DNA from: Polaromonas glacialis
GTDB lineage: Bacteria; Pseudomonadota; Gammaproteobacteria; Burkholderiales; Burkholderiaceae_C
DNA length: 64,000 nucleotides
Assembly: GCF_000709345.1 (NCBI RefSeq)
Contig: NZ_KL448323.1
Span: 2,610,346-2,674,345 of the forward strand
Direction: 5' to 3'
Part shown: positions 41,637 through 50,937 of the stretch, piece by piece
Numbering within the stretch: position 1 is the stretch's first letter
Layout of the letters: every line of letters starts with the position of its first letter
Made by a program: the position numbers and the translations under genes
Notes under the pieces: generated by a model
Told to the model about the DNA's origin: nothing
What the model saw: only the letters and a program-made list of their open reading frames with translations
Database searches by the model: none

Positions 41637-43709
41637 GTGTTTGTATTGTTTGAAGAAACCGGCAAGTTCCTGGCCGGCCGCATCCTGTCGGAAGCCGACA
41701 GCTCACTGCAGGTCGAGCTTGACTCGGGCAAGCGCGTCAAGGTCAAGGCGGCCAACGCGCTGCTGAAGTTCGAAAAACCCGCGCCCGCCGAGTTCATCGC
41801 CGCCGGCCAGCGCCTGGTTGAAGAAATCGACCTGGACCTGGCGTGGGAGTTTGCCAGCGACGAGGAATTCGGCTTTGCCGAGCTGGCGCGCGACTATTTC
41901 AGCGCCGACGCGTCCAAGCCCGCATCCGCCGAGCAGCAGGCCGCAGCGCTGTTCCGCCTGTACGACGCACCGCATTATTTCCGCCGCGCCGGCAAGGGCC
42001 GCTTCAGGAAAGCGCCGCCTGAAATCCTGCAGCAGGCGCTCGCCGCCATCGAAAAGAAAAAGCAGGTCGTCGCGCAGATCGCCACCTGGGCCGACGAACT
42101 CGGCCAAGGCCAGTGCCCCGCGCCGATCCGCGACCAGCTCTACAAGATACTCTTCAAGCCCGACAAGAACAGCGCCGAATACAAGGCGGTGGTCGATGCG
42201 TCGCGTGCCACGCACACCGCGCCGCTCGATCTGCTGCAAAAAGCTGGCGCCATCGCCTCGCCCTACCAGTTCCACTGGAAGCGCTTCCTGTTCGAGAACT
42301 TTCCGAAAGGCACGCGCTTTCCGGAACTGCAGGCGCCGCCCGTCAAGGACGAGCTGCCGCTGGCCGATGTCAGGGCGTTTTCCATCGACGACTCCAGCAC
42401 CACCGAGATTGACGATGCGTTGTCTGTTCAAGGTTTGGGCAGTGGCGTTGTCACGCTGGGCGTCCACATCGCCGCGCCCGGACTTGCCGTGCAGCCGGGC
42501 GGCCCGATTGATGCGGTCGGCCGCGCGCGCATGTCCACCGTGTACATGCCGGGCTACAAGCTGACCATGCTGCCCGACGACGTGGTGCAGGCCTACACGC
42601 TGCAGGAAGGCCGCAACTGCCCTGCCCTGTCGCTCTACCTGACGATGGACGAGGCGACGCTGGAAATCACCGCCAGCGTGACCCGGCTGGAGCAGGTGCC
42701 GATTGTGAGCAACCTGCGCCACGACGCGCTCGACAACACCTTCACCGAAGCCTTCTTCGAGGCCGCGCAGCTTGCCGCGCCGGTCGATGTGCCCTGGGGC
42801 GTGGAAATGACCTTTTTGCACCGCCTGGCCCGGCACCTCAAGGGCCAGCGCGAAATCGTTCGCGGCAAGCCCGAGAACTTCAACCGGCCCGACTACAACT
42901 TCAAGCTCGACAACCCCACGGGCGGCGAGCCGCAGGGCATTGAGACGGTCAGCATCAGCACGCGCCAGCGCGGCGCGCCGCTCGATTTGATCGTCGCCGA
43001 GGCGATGATCCTGGCCAACAGCACCTGGGGCCAGTGGCTCGCCGAGCATGGCGTTCCGGGCATCTACCGCAGCCAGGCCAGCATGGCGCCGGGCGTGAAG
43101 GTGCGCATGGGCACCAAGTCGCTGCCGCATGCCGGCCTGGGCGTGAAAAGCTATGCCTGGTGTACCTCGCCGCTGCGCCGCTACACCGATTTGGTGAACC
43201 AGTGGCAGATCATCGCCGTCACCAGGCACGGCCGCAGCGCCGCGCTGGTCGCGCCTTTCAAGCCCAAGGATGCCGACCTGTTCTCGGTGATTTCATGCTT
43301 CGACGCCGCCTACAGCGCCTACAACGGCTTCCAGTCGGGCATCGAGCGCTACTGGACGCTGAAATACCTGGAGCAAAACGGCATCACCGAACTGACGGCC
43401 ACCAGCTTCAAGGACAACCTGGTGCGCGCCGACGACTTGCCGCTGGTGCTCGGCGCGATGGGCGCGCAGGGTCTGCCGCGCGGCGCGCGGGTGCGGGTCA
43501 AGCTGGGCGCGATTGATGAGATCACGCTGGACGTTTTCGGCACCGTCATCGAGCGGCTCGACACCGAAGCCCTGGACGCCAGCGGCGCGCTGCCCGCCGA
43601 CGAGGGCGACGATGGCGAGGAAGAACTGGCTTCCGGACCGATTTCGATTGCCGTGGACATGGACGAGGCACCGGCGGATGCCGAACCGGCTCCCGCTGCG
43701 GCCGCCTGA
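41637..43709 (+). CDS. RNase II/RNB-family exoribonuclease
   Basis: A 690-aa 3'-5' exoribonuclease. The N-terminal region (1-230) contains a small beta domain (FEETGKFLAGRILSEA) and helices. The RNB catalytic domain has FSIDDSSTTEIDDALSV, with the metal-binding aspartates, and the C-terminal RNB motif WCTSPLRRYTDLVNQWQ. An S1-like domain (about 620-660, RVKLGAIDEITLDVFGTV) and an acidic tail follow. The start is GTG at 41637. The gene order with the following tonB-like and mtgA genes is familiar from Comamonadaceae. Confidence 0.92.
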   Translation: MFVLFEETGKFLAGRILSEADSSLQVELDSGKRVKVKAANALLKFEKPAPAEFIAAGQRLVEEIDLDLAWEFASDEEFGFAELARDYFSADASKPASAEQQAAALFRLYDAPHYFRRAGKGRFRKAPPEILQQALAAIEKKKQVVAQIATWADELGQGQCPAPIRDQLYKILFKPDKNSAEYKAVVDASRATHTAPLDLLQKAGAIASPYQFHWKRFLFENFPKGTRFPELQAPPVKDELPLADVRAFSIDDSSTTEIDDALSVQGLGSGVVTLGVHIAAPGLAVQPGGPIDAVGRARMSTVYMPGYKLTMLPDDVVQAYTLQEGRNCPALSLYLTMDEATLEITASVTRLEQVPIVSNLRHDALDNTFTEAFFEAAQLAAPVDVPWGVEMTFLHRLARHLKGQREIVRGKPENFNRPDYNFKLDNPTGGEPQGIETVSISTRQRGAPLDLIVAEAMILANSTWGQWLAEHGVPGIYRSQASMAPGVKVRMGTKSLPHAGLGVKSYAWCTSPLRRYTDLVNQWQIIAVTRHGRSAALVAPFKPKDADLFSVISCFDAAYSAYNGFQSGIERYWTLKYLEQNGITELTATSFKDNLVRADDLPLVLGAMGAQGLPRGARVRVKLGAIDEITLDVFGTVIERLDTEALDASGALPADEGDDGEEELASGPISIAVDMDEAPADAEPAPAAAA

Positions 43710-43719
43710 AGCCGCACCG

Positions 43720-44655
43720 ATGTCCAGCGCGCCACCGAAGGCAGGCACCCGGCATCGCGCCGTCCGGCTGAAACCTGGCCCGCCGCTGGTGAAATCCAGA
43801 TCGCCCAGCACGCTGCAGGTGGCGCTGGGCATTTCGCTGGCCGTGCATGCCGCGCTGCTGGCGGTCAGGATCGTCGATCCGGAACGCTTCAACCGCGTGT
43901 TCCAGGACACGCCTCTGGAGGTGATCCTGGTCAACTCCAAGTCCAGCGACCCGCTAGATGCCAACGCCAAGGCGATTGCGCAGGCTTCGCTGGCCGGCGG
44001 CGGCGCGCTTGAAAGCGGCCGGCCGACTTCGCCGCTGCCGCCTTCGCTGGTGGCCAAAACCGGCGACTCGCCCGAAGATGAATACGAGCGGCGGCAGGTC
44101 AAGTCGCTCAAGGAGCAGCAAAGGGAACTGCTGCTGCAGCAGACCCGCAAGGAACTGGCCGCGCTGCCGCCGCCCGACCTGAGCGTGCCGTCCCACCTGC
44201 GCGCGCAGTCCGAGCAGGATGAAAAGCGCCGGCAACTGGTCAAGCTGCTGGCCGAAATTGAAAAAAGCATCAGCGAAGACAGCGCCCAGCCGACCCGGCG
44301 CTACATCAGCCCCTCGACCCGCGAAGAGGTCTATGCGGTGTATTACGATGCGATGCGCCGCAGGATCGAGAAAAAGGGAACGCTGAACTTTCCGCAACTG
44401 GCCGGGAAAAAGCTTTATGGCGAGCTGACCATGACCATGACGGTCAATGCCGACGGCAACGTGCTGGCGACCGAGGTGGTGCAAGGCTCGGGCAACCCGC
44501 TGCTGGACCGCTGGGCGCAAAGCCTGGTGCAGGGAAGCGGGCCTTTCGAGCCGTTCAGCGAGGCCATGCGCGGCAAAGCCGACCAGATCGTGGTGGTGTC
44601 GAGCTTCAATTTCGGGACGGACAACAGCCTGGAAACGAAGCTGACCAACCGCTGA
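43720..44655 (+). CDS. TonB-family energy-transducer-like protein
   Basis: A 311-aa protein anchored by one helix (LQVALGISLAVHAALLAV, about residues 32-49). A long helical, glutamine- and glutamate-rich periplasmic region follows (KEQQRELLLQQTRKEL; a predicted coiled coil). The C-terminal TonB-like domain has YYDAMRRRIEKKGTLNFP and VNADGNVLATEVVQGSGN. The start at 43720 (MSSAPPKAG) lies 11 bp after the previous stop; an upstream in-frame ATG at 43678 would overlap the RNase gene. ExbB and ExbD are not nearby, so the role in transport is uncertain. Confidence 0.85.
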   Translation: MSSAPPKAGTRHRAVRLKPGPPLVKSRSPSTLQVALGISLAVHAALLAVRIVDPERFNRVFQDTPLEVILVNSKSSDPLDANAKAIAQASLAGGGALESGRPTSPLPPSLVAKTGDSPEDEYERRQVKSLKEQQRELLLQQTRKELAALPPPDLSVPSHLRAQSEQDEKRRQLVKLLAEIEKSISEDSAQPTRRYISPSTREEVYAVYYDAMRRRIEKKGTLNFPQLAGKKLYGELTMTMTVNADGNVLATEVVQGSGNPLLDRWAQSLVQGSGPFEPFSEAMRGKADQIVVVSSFNFGTDNSLETKLTNR

Positions 44656-44794
44656 GCCCCAGCGCAGCACTTGCATTGAAAGCTATTGCGGATGAAAGAG
44701 ATTGACCCATGACCCGCGACCACGCGCTAGCAGCGCCTTGCCTGGCGCCCGGCAAGCCGCCGCCAATCAACGCCGGCGAGCCGGAGGGGCCGGC

Positions 44795-45544
44795 ATGAAG
44801 GCCTTTTGGCGCCTGCTGGTCCTGGCCTTGGGGGCCGGACTGGCGCTGCAACTGTATTTCGCGGGCCGCATTGCGCTGATGCGCTTCATCGATCCCGAAT
44901 CGACCGCCTTCCAGCGCTCGGAAGCCTGGGGCGTGGCTAAAAGGACCGGCACGCTCAAATGGCGCCAGCAGTGGGTGCCCTATGCGGAAATCTCAAGCCA
45001 TCTCAAGCGCGCCATCATCGCCTCGGAAGACGCCGGCTTCGTGCTGCATGAGGGCATCGACATGGATGCGCTGGAAAAGGCCTGGGAGAAAAACACCCAG
45101 GCCGAGGAACGCGCCGCGCAATCCATCAGCCGGCTGGCCGAGGGCAAGTCGAAAGCGCCGCTGGTCAAACCGACCAAGATCGTCGGCGGCTCGACCATCA
45201 CCCAGCAACTCGCCAAGAACCTGTTCCTGTCGGGCGAACGCACGCTGCTGCGCAAGGGCCAGGAGCTGCTGCTGACGCTGATGCTCGAAGCGCTGCTGAG
45301 CAAGCAGCGCATCCTGGAGATTTACCTCAACAACGTCGAATGGGGCGAAGGCGTCTTTGGCGCCGAGGCCGCCGCCCAGCATTACTACCGCAAGCCGGCC
45401 GCGCGCCTGAGCGCCATCGAATCGGCCCGGCTGGCGGTGATGCTGCCCCGGCCCAAGTATTTTGAAACGCACACCGGCTCGGGCTACCTGGCGTCGCGCG
45501 CCCGGACCATCGCGGCGCGCATGGGCGGCGTGGAACTGCCCTGA
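44795..45544 (+). CDS. mtgA: Monofunctional biosynthetic peptidoglycan transglycosylase
   Basis: A 249-aa GT51 enzyme that polymerises lipid II into glycan strands. An N-terminal membrane helix (about 5-28) anchors it in the inner membrane. GT51 motifs are [16 protein letters not shown] (catalytic Glu), [19 protein letters not shown] without a break, [20 protein letters not shown] and [19 protein letters not shown]. No transpeptidase domain is present. In related genomes shikimate dehydrogenase (aroE) lies between the tonB-like gene and mtgA; here only 139 bp separate them, containing a 29-codon frame (44709-44798) that overlaps the mtgA start in ATGA. Confidence 0.95.
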   Translation: MKAFWRLLVLALGAGLALQLYFAGRIALMRFIDPESTAFQRSEAWGVAKRTGTLKWRQQWVPYAEISSHLKRAIIASEDAGFVLHEGIDMDALEKAWEKNTQAEERAAQSISRLAEGKSKAPLVKPTKIVGGSTITQQLAKNLFLSGERTLLRKGQELLLTLMLEALLSKQRILEIYLNNVEWGEGVFGAEAAAQHYYRKPAARLSAIESARLAVMLPRPKYFETHTGSGYLASRARTIAARMGGVELP

Positions 45545-45559
45545 ACGCCTGCATTTTTA

Positions 45560-45626
45560 TGGTTTTTCAAGTCTTTTCGTGCTTTTGCGCACACCCTGTC
45601 TGCGTAAGCAGCTACTGAATTCATAG
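45560..45626 (-). repeat. R1 dispersed repeat upstream of ruvC
   Basis: Read on the minus strand: GCTATGAATTCAGTAGC at 1-17, TGCTTACGCAGAC at 18-30 and TGTGCGCAAAAGC at 35-47. It fills most of the 84-bp spacer between mtgA and ruvC. Confidence 0.8.
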
Positions 45627-45628
45627 CA

Positions 45629-46177
45629 ATGCATATATTGGGAATCGATCCGGGTTTGCTGATCACCGGCTTTGGCGTGGTGGACATGGACGGCCCGCAC
45701 CTGCGCTACGTCGCCAGCGGCACCATCAAGACCGCGCACCTGGACAAAAAAGACTTGCCGGGCCGTCTCAAGGTGCTGTTCGACGGCGTACGCGAGGTGG
45801 TGCAGCGCTACCAGCCTGAAGCGGCGTCGGTCGAGATCGTGTTCGTCAACGTCAACCCGCAGGCCACGCTGCTGCTGGGACAGGCGCGCGGTGCGTGCAT
45901 CACGGCGCTGGTGTCCACCGACCTGCCTGTGGCCGAATACACCGCGCTGCAGATGAAAAAGGCCGTGGCGGGCTATGGCAAGGCCGGCAAGGCGGAGGTG
46001 CAGGAAATGGTGATGCGCCTGCTCAAGTTGCCTTCATTGCCGGGAAAGGATGCCGCCGATGCGCTGGGGCTGGCCATCACGCATGCGCATGTGGGCGCGG
46101 CGATGGCGCGGCTGGCGCAGGCCAGCGAAGCCAGCGGCAAGATGAGCAGCCATTACCGGGCCGGCCGCAGCCGCTGA
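45629..46177 (+). CDS. ruvC: Crossover junction endodeoxyribonuclease RuvC
   Basis: A 182-aa Holliday-junction resolvase with RNase H fold. Acidic residues are visible in [18 protein letters not shown] (first Asp), SVEIVFVN (Glu) and the C-terminal pair in [15 protein letters not shown]. The length fits E. coli RuvC (173 aa). ruvA and ruvB are not adjacent on the right, where the next genes are a small membrane protein and lpxC on the other strand. A perfect 19-bp inverted repeat begins at the last base of its stop codon. Confidence 0.97.
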   Translation: MHILGIDPGLLITGFGVVDMDGPHLRYVASGTIKTAHLDKKDLPGRLKVLFDGVREVVQRYQPEAASVEIVFVNVNPQATLLLGQARGACITALVSTDLPVAEYTALQMKKAVAGYGKAGKAEVQEMVMRLLKLPSLPGKDAADALGLAITHAHVGAAMARLAQASEASGKMSSHYRAGRSR

Positions 46178-46279
46178 TTGCGTTTCCAGATCAATCCGAT
46201 ATGTCGTTGCTTCGCCTTGCGGTGCAATAGCACTGTCTGCAGCTTCGCGCCTAATCTCGAATTGATCTGGAAACGCAAT
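46177..46279. repeat. 19-bp perfect inverted repeat with 65-bp loop after ruvC
   Basis: ATTGCGTTTCCAGATCAAT (46177-46195) recurs as its exact reverse complement, ATTGATCTGGAAACGCAAT (46261-46279). The left arm begins at the last base of the ruvC stop. No T-run follows either arm. The loop has no coding frame of note. The element could fold as a long RNA hairpin at the 3' end of ruvC or be a small mobile-element remnant. Confidence 0.9.
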
Positions 46280-46296
46280 GACAGGCTGCGGCGCTC

Positions 46297-46473
46297 TCAG
46301 GCCACCCGCTCCAGGATCAGCACGCCGAAAAAGCCGAAAGCGGCGATCAGCGCCCACTTCAGGACCACCCAGCCGTAGTGCCTGAAGCGCTGTTGCCCGG
46401 TGCCGGCGTAAAACATAAAGCACACCAGCGACGCCAGCAGCGCGAACAACAGCATCCAGCGAAAAAGCAGCAT
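46297..46473 (-). CDS. Small two-helix membrane protein (58 aa) downstream of lpxC
   Basis: A 58-aa frame from ATG at 46473 to TGA at 46297. It begins MLLFRWMLLFALLASLVC, a first membrane helix, then FYAGTGQQRFRHYGW, a short polar loop. A second helix follows (VVLKWALIAAFGFFGVLIL) and ends ERVA. The positive-inside pattern and codon use resemble a real gene. It lies 33 bp after the lpxC stop on the same strand and could be cotranscribed with it. I know of similar uncharacterised small proteins next to lpxC in related bacteria, but cannot assign a function. Confidence 0.7.
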   Translation of the reverse strand: MLLFRWMLLFALLASLVCFMFYAGTGQQRFRHYGWVVLKWALIAAFGFFGVLILERVA

Positions 46474-46506
46474 GGCCTGAACCTTTGTGGTGTGGATGGC
46501 TATGCG

Positions 46507-47430
46507 CTACCAGGCGCGCGCCAGAGTGGCAAAACCCTTGGGCGCGTTTTTTTCGTCGTCGAACGTGGCGATCTCGTAGGCGTCAGGATGCGCCAGAAGT
46601 TCGCGCAGCAGCTTGTTGTTCATGGCATGGCCCGAGCGAAAGGCGCTGTAGGCCCCCAAGAGCGGCTTGCCCAGCAGGTACAGGTCGCCCATGGCGTCGA
46701 GGATCTTGTGCTTGACGAATTCGTCGTTGTAGCGCAGCCCTTCGCTGTTGAGCACCTTGTAGTCGTCCATGACGATGGCATTGTCGAGCCCGCCGCCGAG
46801 CGCCAGGCCATTGGCGCGCATCATCTCGACATCCTTGGTGAAGCCGAAGGTGCGCGCCCGGGCGATGTCCCGGCTGTAGGCACCGCTGCCCATGTCGAAC
46901 TCGACGCGCTGGCCGGTCGAATCGACGGCCGGGTGGTCGAAGTCGATCTCGAAGCTCAGCTTGTAGCCTTCGTAGGGGCTCAGGCGCGCCCACTTGACGT
47001 TGGCACCCTCGCCTTCGCGCACCTCGACCGGCTTGAGGATGCGCACGAAGCGCTTGGGCGCGCCCTGCAGTTCAATGCCGGCGGATTGCAGCAGGAACAC
47101 GAACGACGACGCCGAGCCGTCCAAAATGGGCACTTCTTCGGCGGTGATGTCGATGACCAGGTTGTCGATACCCAGGCCGGCGCAGGCCGACATCAGGTGC
47201 TCGACGGTATGCACCTTGGCGCTGCCGCTGGAGATGGTCGATGCCAGCCGGGTGTCGGTCACGGCTTCGGGCGAGATGACGATGTCCACCGGCTGCGGCA
47301 GATCGACGCGCCGGAACACGATGCCGCTGTCGGGCAGCGCAGGCCGCAGGGTCAGCTCGACCCGCTGGCCGCTGTGCAGCCCGACGCCGACCGCCCGGGT
47401 CAGGGATTTGAGGGTTCTTTGAGCGAGCAT
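46507..47430 (-). CDS. lpxC: UDP-3-O-acyl-N-acetylglucosamine deacetylase
   Basis: A 307-aa zinc deacetylase, the committed step of lipid A synthesis. The N-terminus [21 protein letters not shown] is diagnostic. Zinc ligands lie in HTVEHLMSA (first His) and in [15 protein letters not shown] (His and Asp); the catalytic C-terminal His is in [14 protein letters not shown]. The length matches E. coli LpxC (305 aa). The start at 47430 is chosen; a frame open to 47649 runs into the ftsZ end. It follows ftsZ by 151 bp, the usual end of the dcw cluster. Confidence 0.98.
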   Translation of the reverse strand: MLAQRTLKSLTRAVGVGLHSGQRVELTLRPALPDSGIVFRRVDLPQPVDIVISPEAVTDTRLASTISSGSAKVHTVEHLMSACAGLGIDNLVIDITAEEVPILDGSASSFVFLLQSAGIELQGAPKRFVRILKPVEVREGEGANVKWARLSPYEGYKLSFEIDFDHPAVDSTGQRVEFDMGSGAYSRDIARARTFGFTKDVEMMRANGLALGGGLDNAIVMDDYKVLNSEGLRYNDEFVKHKILDAMGDLYLLGKPLLGAYSAFRSGHAMNNKLLRELLAHPDAYEIATFDDEKNAPKGFATLARAW

Positions 47431-47581
47431 GTCGTATTTTAAATTGTCAGGCGCGCAGCGCCATTGCCGGGCCGGCCAAGCCCATGCAGCATGGCTTGCC
47501 TGCAACAAGTGCAACCTGGCCAGATAGCAGGCCGTGCGCCCCCCGTCCCGCCATGGCAGGCCGGGGCAGACGCACGCGGGA

Positions 47582-48760
47582 TCAGTCCGCCTGGCGGCGC
47601 AGGAAGGCAGGAATCTCGAAGTCGTCCATGCCGCCCGATGCCAGCGCATCGACCTTGGCCGCCGCCTGGGTGCGGTTGGTGCGCCACACGTTGGGAACCG
47701 CCATGTTGCCGTAGTCGGGCTGCTTCAGGCCCTGCGTGCCGCCCGCATTCTGGCCGGCACCGCGCAACACCTGCAAGGGCGCGACATTGCTGCGCACTTC
47801 CTGGCGGCTCAGGCCGGTCGCCACCACGGTGACGCGGATGTCGTCGCCCAGCTCGTCGTCGTAGGCGGTGCCGTAGATCACATGCGCATCGGGCGATGCG
47901 TAGGCGCGCACGGTGTTCATGGCCAGCTTGGACTCGCTCAGCTTGAGCGAACCCTTGGCGGCCGAGATCAGCACCAGCACGCCCTTCGCGCCCGACAGGT
48001 CGATGCCTTCGAGCAGCGGGCAGGCCACGGCCTGCTCGGCGGCGATCCGGGCGCGGTCGGGGCCGTTGGCCCGGGCCGTTCCCATCATCGCCTTGCCGGG
48101 CTCGCCCATCACGGTGCGCACATCCTCGAAGTCGACGTTGACGTGGCCGGGAACATTGATGATCTCAGCAATGCCGCCGACGGCGTTTTTCAGCACGTCG
48201 TTGGCATGGGCAAAGGCTTCGTCCTGCGTCACGTCGTCACCCAGCACTTCAAGCAGCTTTTCGTTCAGCACGACGATCAGCGAATCGACATTGGCCTCCA
48301 GCTCGGCCAGGCCGAGGTCGGCATTGGTCATGCGCCGGCCCCCCTCGAAGTCGAACGGCTTGGTCACGACGCCGACCGTCAGGATGCCCATTTCCTTGGC
48401 CACGCGGGCGATCACGGGCGCCGCGCCGGTGCCGGTACCGCCGCCCATGCCGGCGGTGATGAACAGCATGTGCGCGCCGCTGATGGCGCTGCGGATGTCG
48501 TCCACCGCCAGCTCGGCGGCTTCGCGGCCTTTTTCAGGCTTGCTGCCGGCGCCCAGTCCGCTCTGGCCCAGCTGGATGTTCTTGTGCGCGGTGCCACGGT
48601 TGAGCGCCTGCGCGTCGGTGTTGGCGCAGATGAACTCAACGCCCTGCACGCCGCAGTGGATCATGTGGCCGACGGCATTGCCGCCGCCACCGCCGACGCC
48701 AATCACCTTGATCTGCGTGCCTTGGTTGAATTCCTGGATTTCAATCATTTCGATACTCAT
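47582..48760 (-). CDS. ftsZ: Cell division protein FtsZ
   Basis: A 392-aa tubulin-like GTPase that forms the Z ring. Motifs are [18 protein letters not shown] (T1), the tubulin signature [14 protein letters not shown] (T4) and the T7 loop [15 protein letters not shown]. The C-terminal peptide [14 protein letters not shown] recruits FtsA and others. A strong Shine-Dalgarno (AGGAGG) lies 6 nt before the ATG. A 143-bp gap separates it from ftsA and may hold a separate promoter. Confidence 0.99.
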   Translation of the reverse strand: MSIEMIEIQEFNQGTQIKVIGVGGGGGNAVGHMIHCGVQGVEFICANTDAQALNRGTAHKNIQLGQSGLGAGSKPEKGREAAELAVDDIRSAISGAHMLFITAGMGGGTGTGAAPVIARVAKEMGILTVGVVTKPFDFEGGRRMTNADLGLAELEANVDSLIVVLNEKLLEVLGDDVTQDEAFAHANDVLKNAVGGIAEIINVPGHVNVDFEDVRTVMGEPGKAMMGTARANGPDRARIAAEQAVACPLLEGIDLSGAKGVLVLISAAKGSLKLSESKLAMNTVRAYASPDAHVIYGTAYDDELGDDIRVTVVATGLSRQEVRSNVAPLQVLRGAGQNAGGTQGLKQPDYGNMAVPNVWRTNRTQAAAKVDALASGGMDDFEIPAFLRRQAD

Positions 48761-48903
48761 GGGGAGCCTCCTGTTGGGGTAAATCGGGTGGGTAAATACA
48801 TATCAATTTTTTTTGCGAAACATGGCGGGTCAGGCCGGTGGATCGGCGCCTCCGCAATGGGTTCGGCGCCAGTGGCGACCGAAAAATCTTGCGATCCGGG
48901 TCA

Positions 48904-50133
48904 TTAAAAATTCCCCACGAACCAGTCCTTGACCCGGCCAAAGGCGCTGTGTACGCTGCCGGCCTTCTGCGCCACCTTGAAGCCGCGCATGCGCGCCAGC
49001 CGGGCTTCTTCGAGCAGCCCCATGACGGTGGCGGCCCGGGTCTGGGCCACCATGTCCGACAGCGCTCCGGAATAACGCGGCAGGCCGCGCCGCACCGGCT
49101 TGAGGAAAATGTCTTCGCCCAGTTCGATCATGCCGGGCATCATGGCGCTGCCGCCGGTGATGACGATGCCCGAGGACAGCACTTCCTCGTAGCCCGACTC
49201 GCGGATCGCCTGCTGGACCAGCAGGTAGATTTCCTCGACGCGCGGCTCAATCACGCCGGCCAGCGCCTGCTTGCTGAGCATGCGCGGGCCACGGTCGCCC
49301 AGGCCGGGCACCTCGACCTGGGTGTCGGGGTCGGCGAGCAGCTGCTTGGCGCAGCCGTTCTCGACCTTGATGTCCTCGGCGTCCTTGGTCGGCGTACGCA
49401 GCGCCATGGCGATGTCGCTGGTGATCAGGTCGCCGGCAATCGGGATCACGGCGGTGTGCCGGATGGCGCCGCCGGTGAAGATCGCCACGTCGGTGGTGCC
49501 GGCGCCGATGTCGACCATCGCCACGCCGAGCTCCTGCTCGTCGGGCGTAAGCACCGACAGGCTGGACGCCAGTGGATTGAGCATCAGCTGGTCCACGTCG
49601 AGGCCGCAGCGCCGCACGCACTTGATGATGTTTTCGGCGGCGCTCTGGGCGCCGGTCACGATGTGTACCTTGGCCTCCAGGCGCAGGCCGCTCATGCCGA
49701 TGGGCTCGCGCACGTCCTGGCCGTCGATCACGAATTCCTGCGGTTCGACCAGCAGCAGGCGCTGGTCGGTCGAGATGTTGATGGCCTTGGCGGTTTCAAT
49801 CACGCGGGTGACGTCGGCCTGGGTGACTTCCTTGTCCTTGACCGCCACCATGCCGCTGGAATTGATGCCACGGATGTGGCTGCCGGTGATACCGGTGAAG
49901 ACACGGCCGATCTTGCAATCGGCCATGAGTTCGGCCTCTTTGAGCGCCTGCTGGATGCTGTGTACGGTGGCGTCGATGTTCACCACCACGCCGCGCTTGA
50001 GCCCCTGGCTGGCGGCAATCCCGAGGCCGGCCAGCTTGAGCTCGCCGCCAGGCATGACCTCGGCCACCACGACCATAATCTTGCTGGTTCCGATGTCAAG
50101 CCCCACCACCAGGTCTTTATATTCCTTGGCCAT
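48904..50133 (-). CDS. ftsA: Cell division protein FtsA
   Basis: A 409-aa actin-like ATPase that tethers FtsZ to the membrane. The N-terminal phosphate loop is LVVGLDIGTSKIMVVVAEV without a break (about 7-25). The phosphate-2 loop is VDIGAGTTDVAIF. The C-terminal amphipathic membrane-targeting helix is seen as GRVKDWFVGNF. The length is close to E. coli FtsA (420 aa). It follows ftsQ by 4 bp in the minus-strand dcw cluster. Confidence 0.98.
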   Translation of the reverse strand: MAKEYKDLVVGLDIGTSKIMVVVAEVMPGGELKLAGLGIAASQGLKRGVVVNIDATVHSIQQALKEAELMADCKIGRVFTGITGSHIRGINSSGMVAVKDKEVTQADVTRVIETAKAINISTDQRLLLVEPQEFVIDGQDVREPIGMSGLRLEAKVHIVTGAQSAAENIIKCVRRCGLDVDQLMLNPLASSLSVLTPDEQELGVAMVDIGAGTTDVAIFTGGAIRHTAVIPIAGDLITSDIAMALRTPTKDAEDIKVENGCAKQLLADPDTQVEVPGLGDRGPRMLSKQALAGVIEPRVEEIYLLVQQAIRESGYEEVLSSGIVITGGSAMMPGMIELGEDIFLKPVRRGLPRYSGALSDMVAQTRAATVMGLLEEARLARMRGFKVAQKAGSVHSAFGRVKDWFVGNF

Positions 50134-50137
50134 TCAT

Positions 50138-50929
50138 TTACCTTTTCTTTTTCTTGTCATCTTTGTCACTGATCTCGCCAGTGGTGACGCCCCTGAGCTT
50201 GAGCGCATAGCCGGTTCCATAGCGCAGGTCGGCGGACTCCACATCGCGTCCGAACCGGGACGACACCTGCGTCACGGTGTCGACAAAACGTCGTGTACGC
50301 GCCTGGACTTCAGCCTGCGAGCCATGGCCCAGTTCGATCACCGCACCGCTGTCAAGCTGCGCACGCCAGCTTCCAAGATCGCTCAGCTGCAATTGCTCCA
50401 GCACCGAATCCATCTCTTCAAACAGCGCAAGCAGCTCGTGGTAGGCCTGCAGCACCTGCGGCGCCTGGCCCTTGGGCCCGCTCAGCAGCGGCAGTTCCTC
50501 GTTTTCGACATCGCCCGGATTGGCGTCGAACACTTCGCCGTGGTTGTTGACCAGCCGGGCTTCGCCCTCGGGTCCCCAGTAGGCGACGGCCTTGTGCTCA
50601 AGCAGCACGACCTTCAGGCGGTTCGGGAATTCGCGCTGCACCACGGCCCGGCGAACCCAGGGAACGGACTCGAAGGCCGCGCGCGTGGATTCGAGGTCCA
50701 CCGTCAGGAAGTTGCCGGCCACCTTGGGCGCCACATTGGCGCGCAGGGTGACGGCATTGTTGTGCGTCAGGTCGCCGCCGACACGGATGGTGCTGATGTT
50801 GAAGACGGGCTGTCGCACCAGCCAGGCCATGCCCAGCGCCAGCACCATGGCGGCAAACACCAGGCCCAGGAGCACCGATACGGTGTTCATGAGCCTGACG
50901 TCCGGCGGCAGGGCGGCTGGCTGTGGCAT
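50138..50929 (-). CDS. ftsQ: Cell division protein FtsQ
   Basis: A 263-aa bitopic protein of the divisome. A membrane helix (about residues 14-37, VSVLLGLVFAAMVLALGMAW) precedes a POTRA domain (FNISTIRVGGDLTHNNAVTL, then VPWVRRAVVQREFPNRLKV) and the beta domain for FtsB/FtsL contact. A basic tail, KDDKKKKR, ends the protein. The start at 50929 (MPQPAALPPDVRL) leaves 8 bp after the ddlB stop; the start at 50968 would overlap ddlB. Confidence 0.95.
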   Translation of the reverse strand: MPQPAALPPDVRLMNTVSVLLGLVFAAMVLALGMAWLVRQPVFNISTIRVGGDLTHNNAVTLRANVAPKVAGNFLTVDLESTRAAFESVPWVRRAVVQREFPNRLKVVLLEHKAVAYWGPEGEARLVNNHGEVFDANPGDVENEELPLLSGPKGQAPQVLQAYHELLALFEEMDSVLEQLQLSDLGSWRAQLDSGAVIELGHGSQAEVQARTRRFVDTVTQVSSRFGRDVESADLRYGTGYALKLRGVTTGEISDKDDKKKKR

Positions 50930-50937
50930 GGTGCGGT

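Noticed and set aside
44709..44798. A 29-codon frame ATGA-coupled to mtgA
   Set aside because: No similarity recognised, proline- and glycine-rich low-complexity content. Kept only as a possible remnant in the findings, not as a gene.
47431..47649. N-terminal extension of lpxC
   Set aside because: The frame is open upstream, but the family start MLAQRTLKS lies at 47430 and the extension enters the ftsZ 3' end antisense to nothing conserved.
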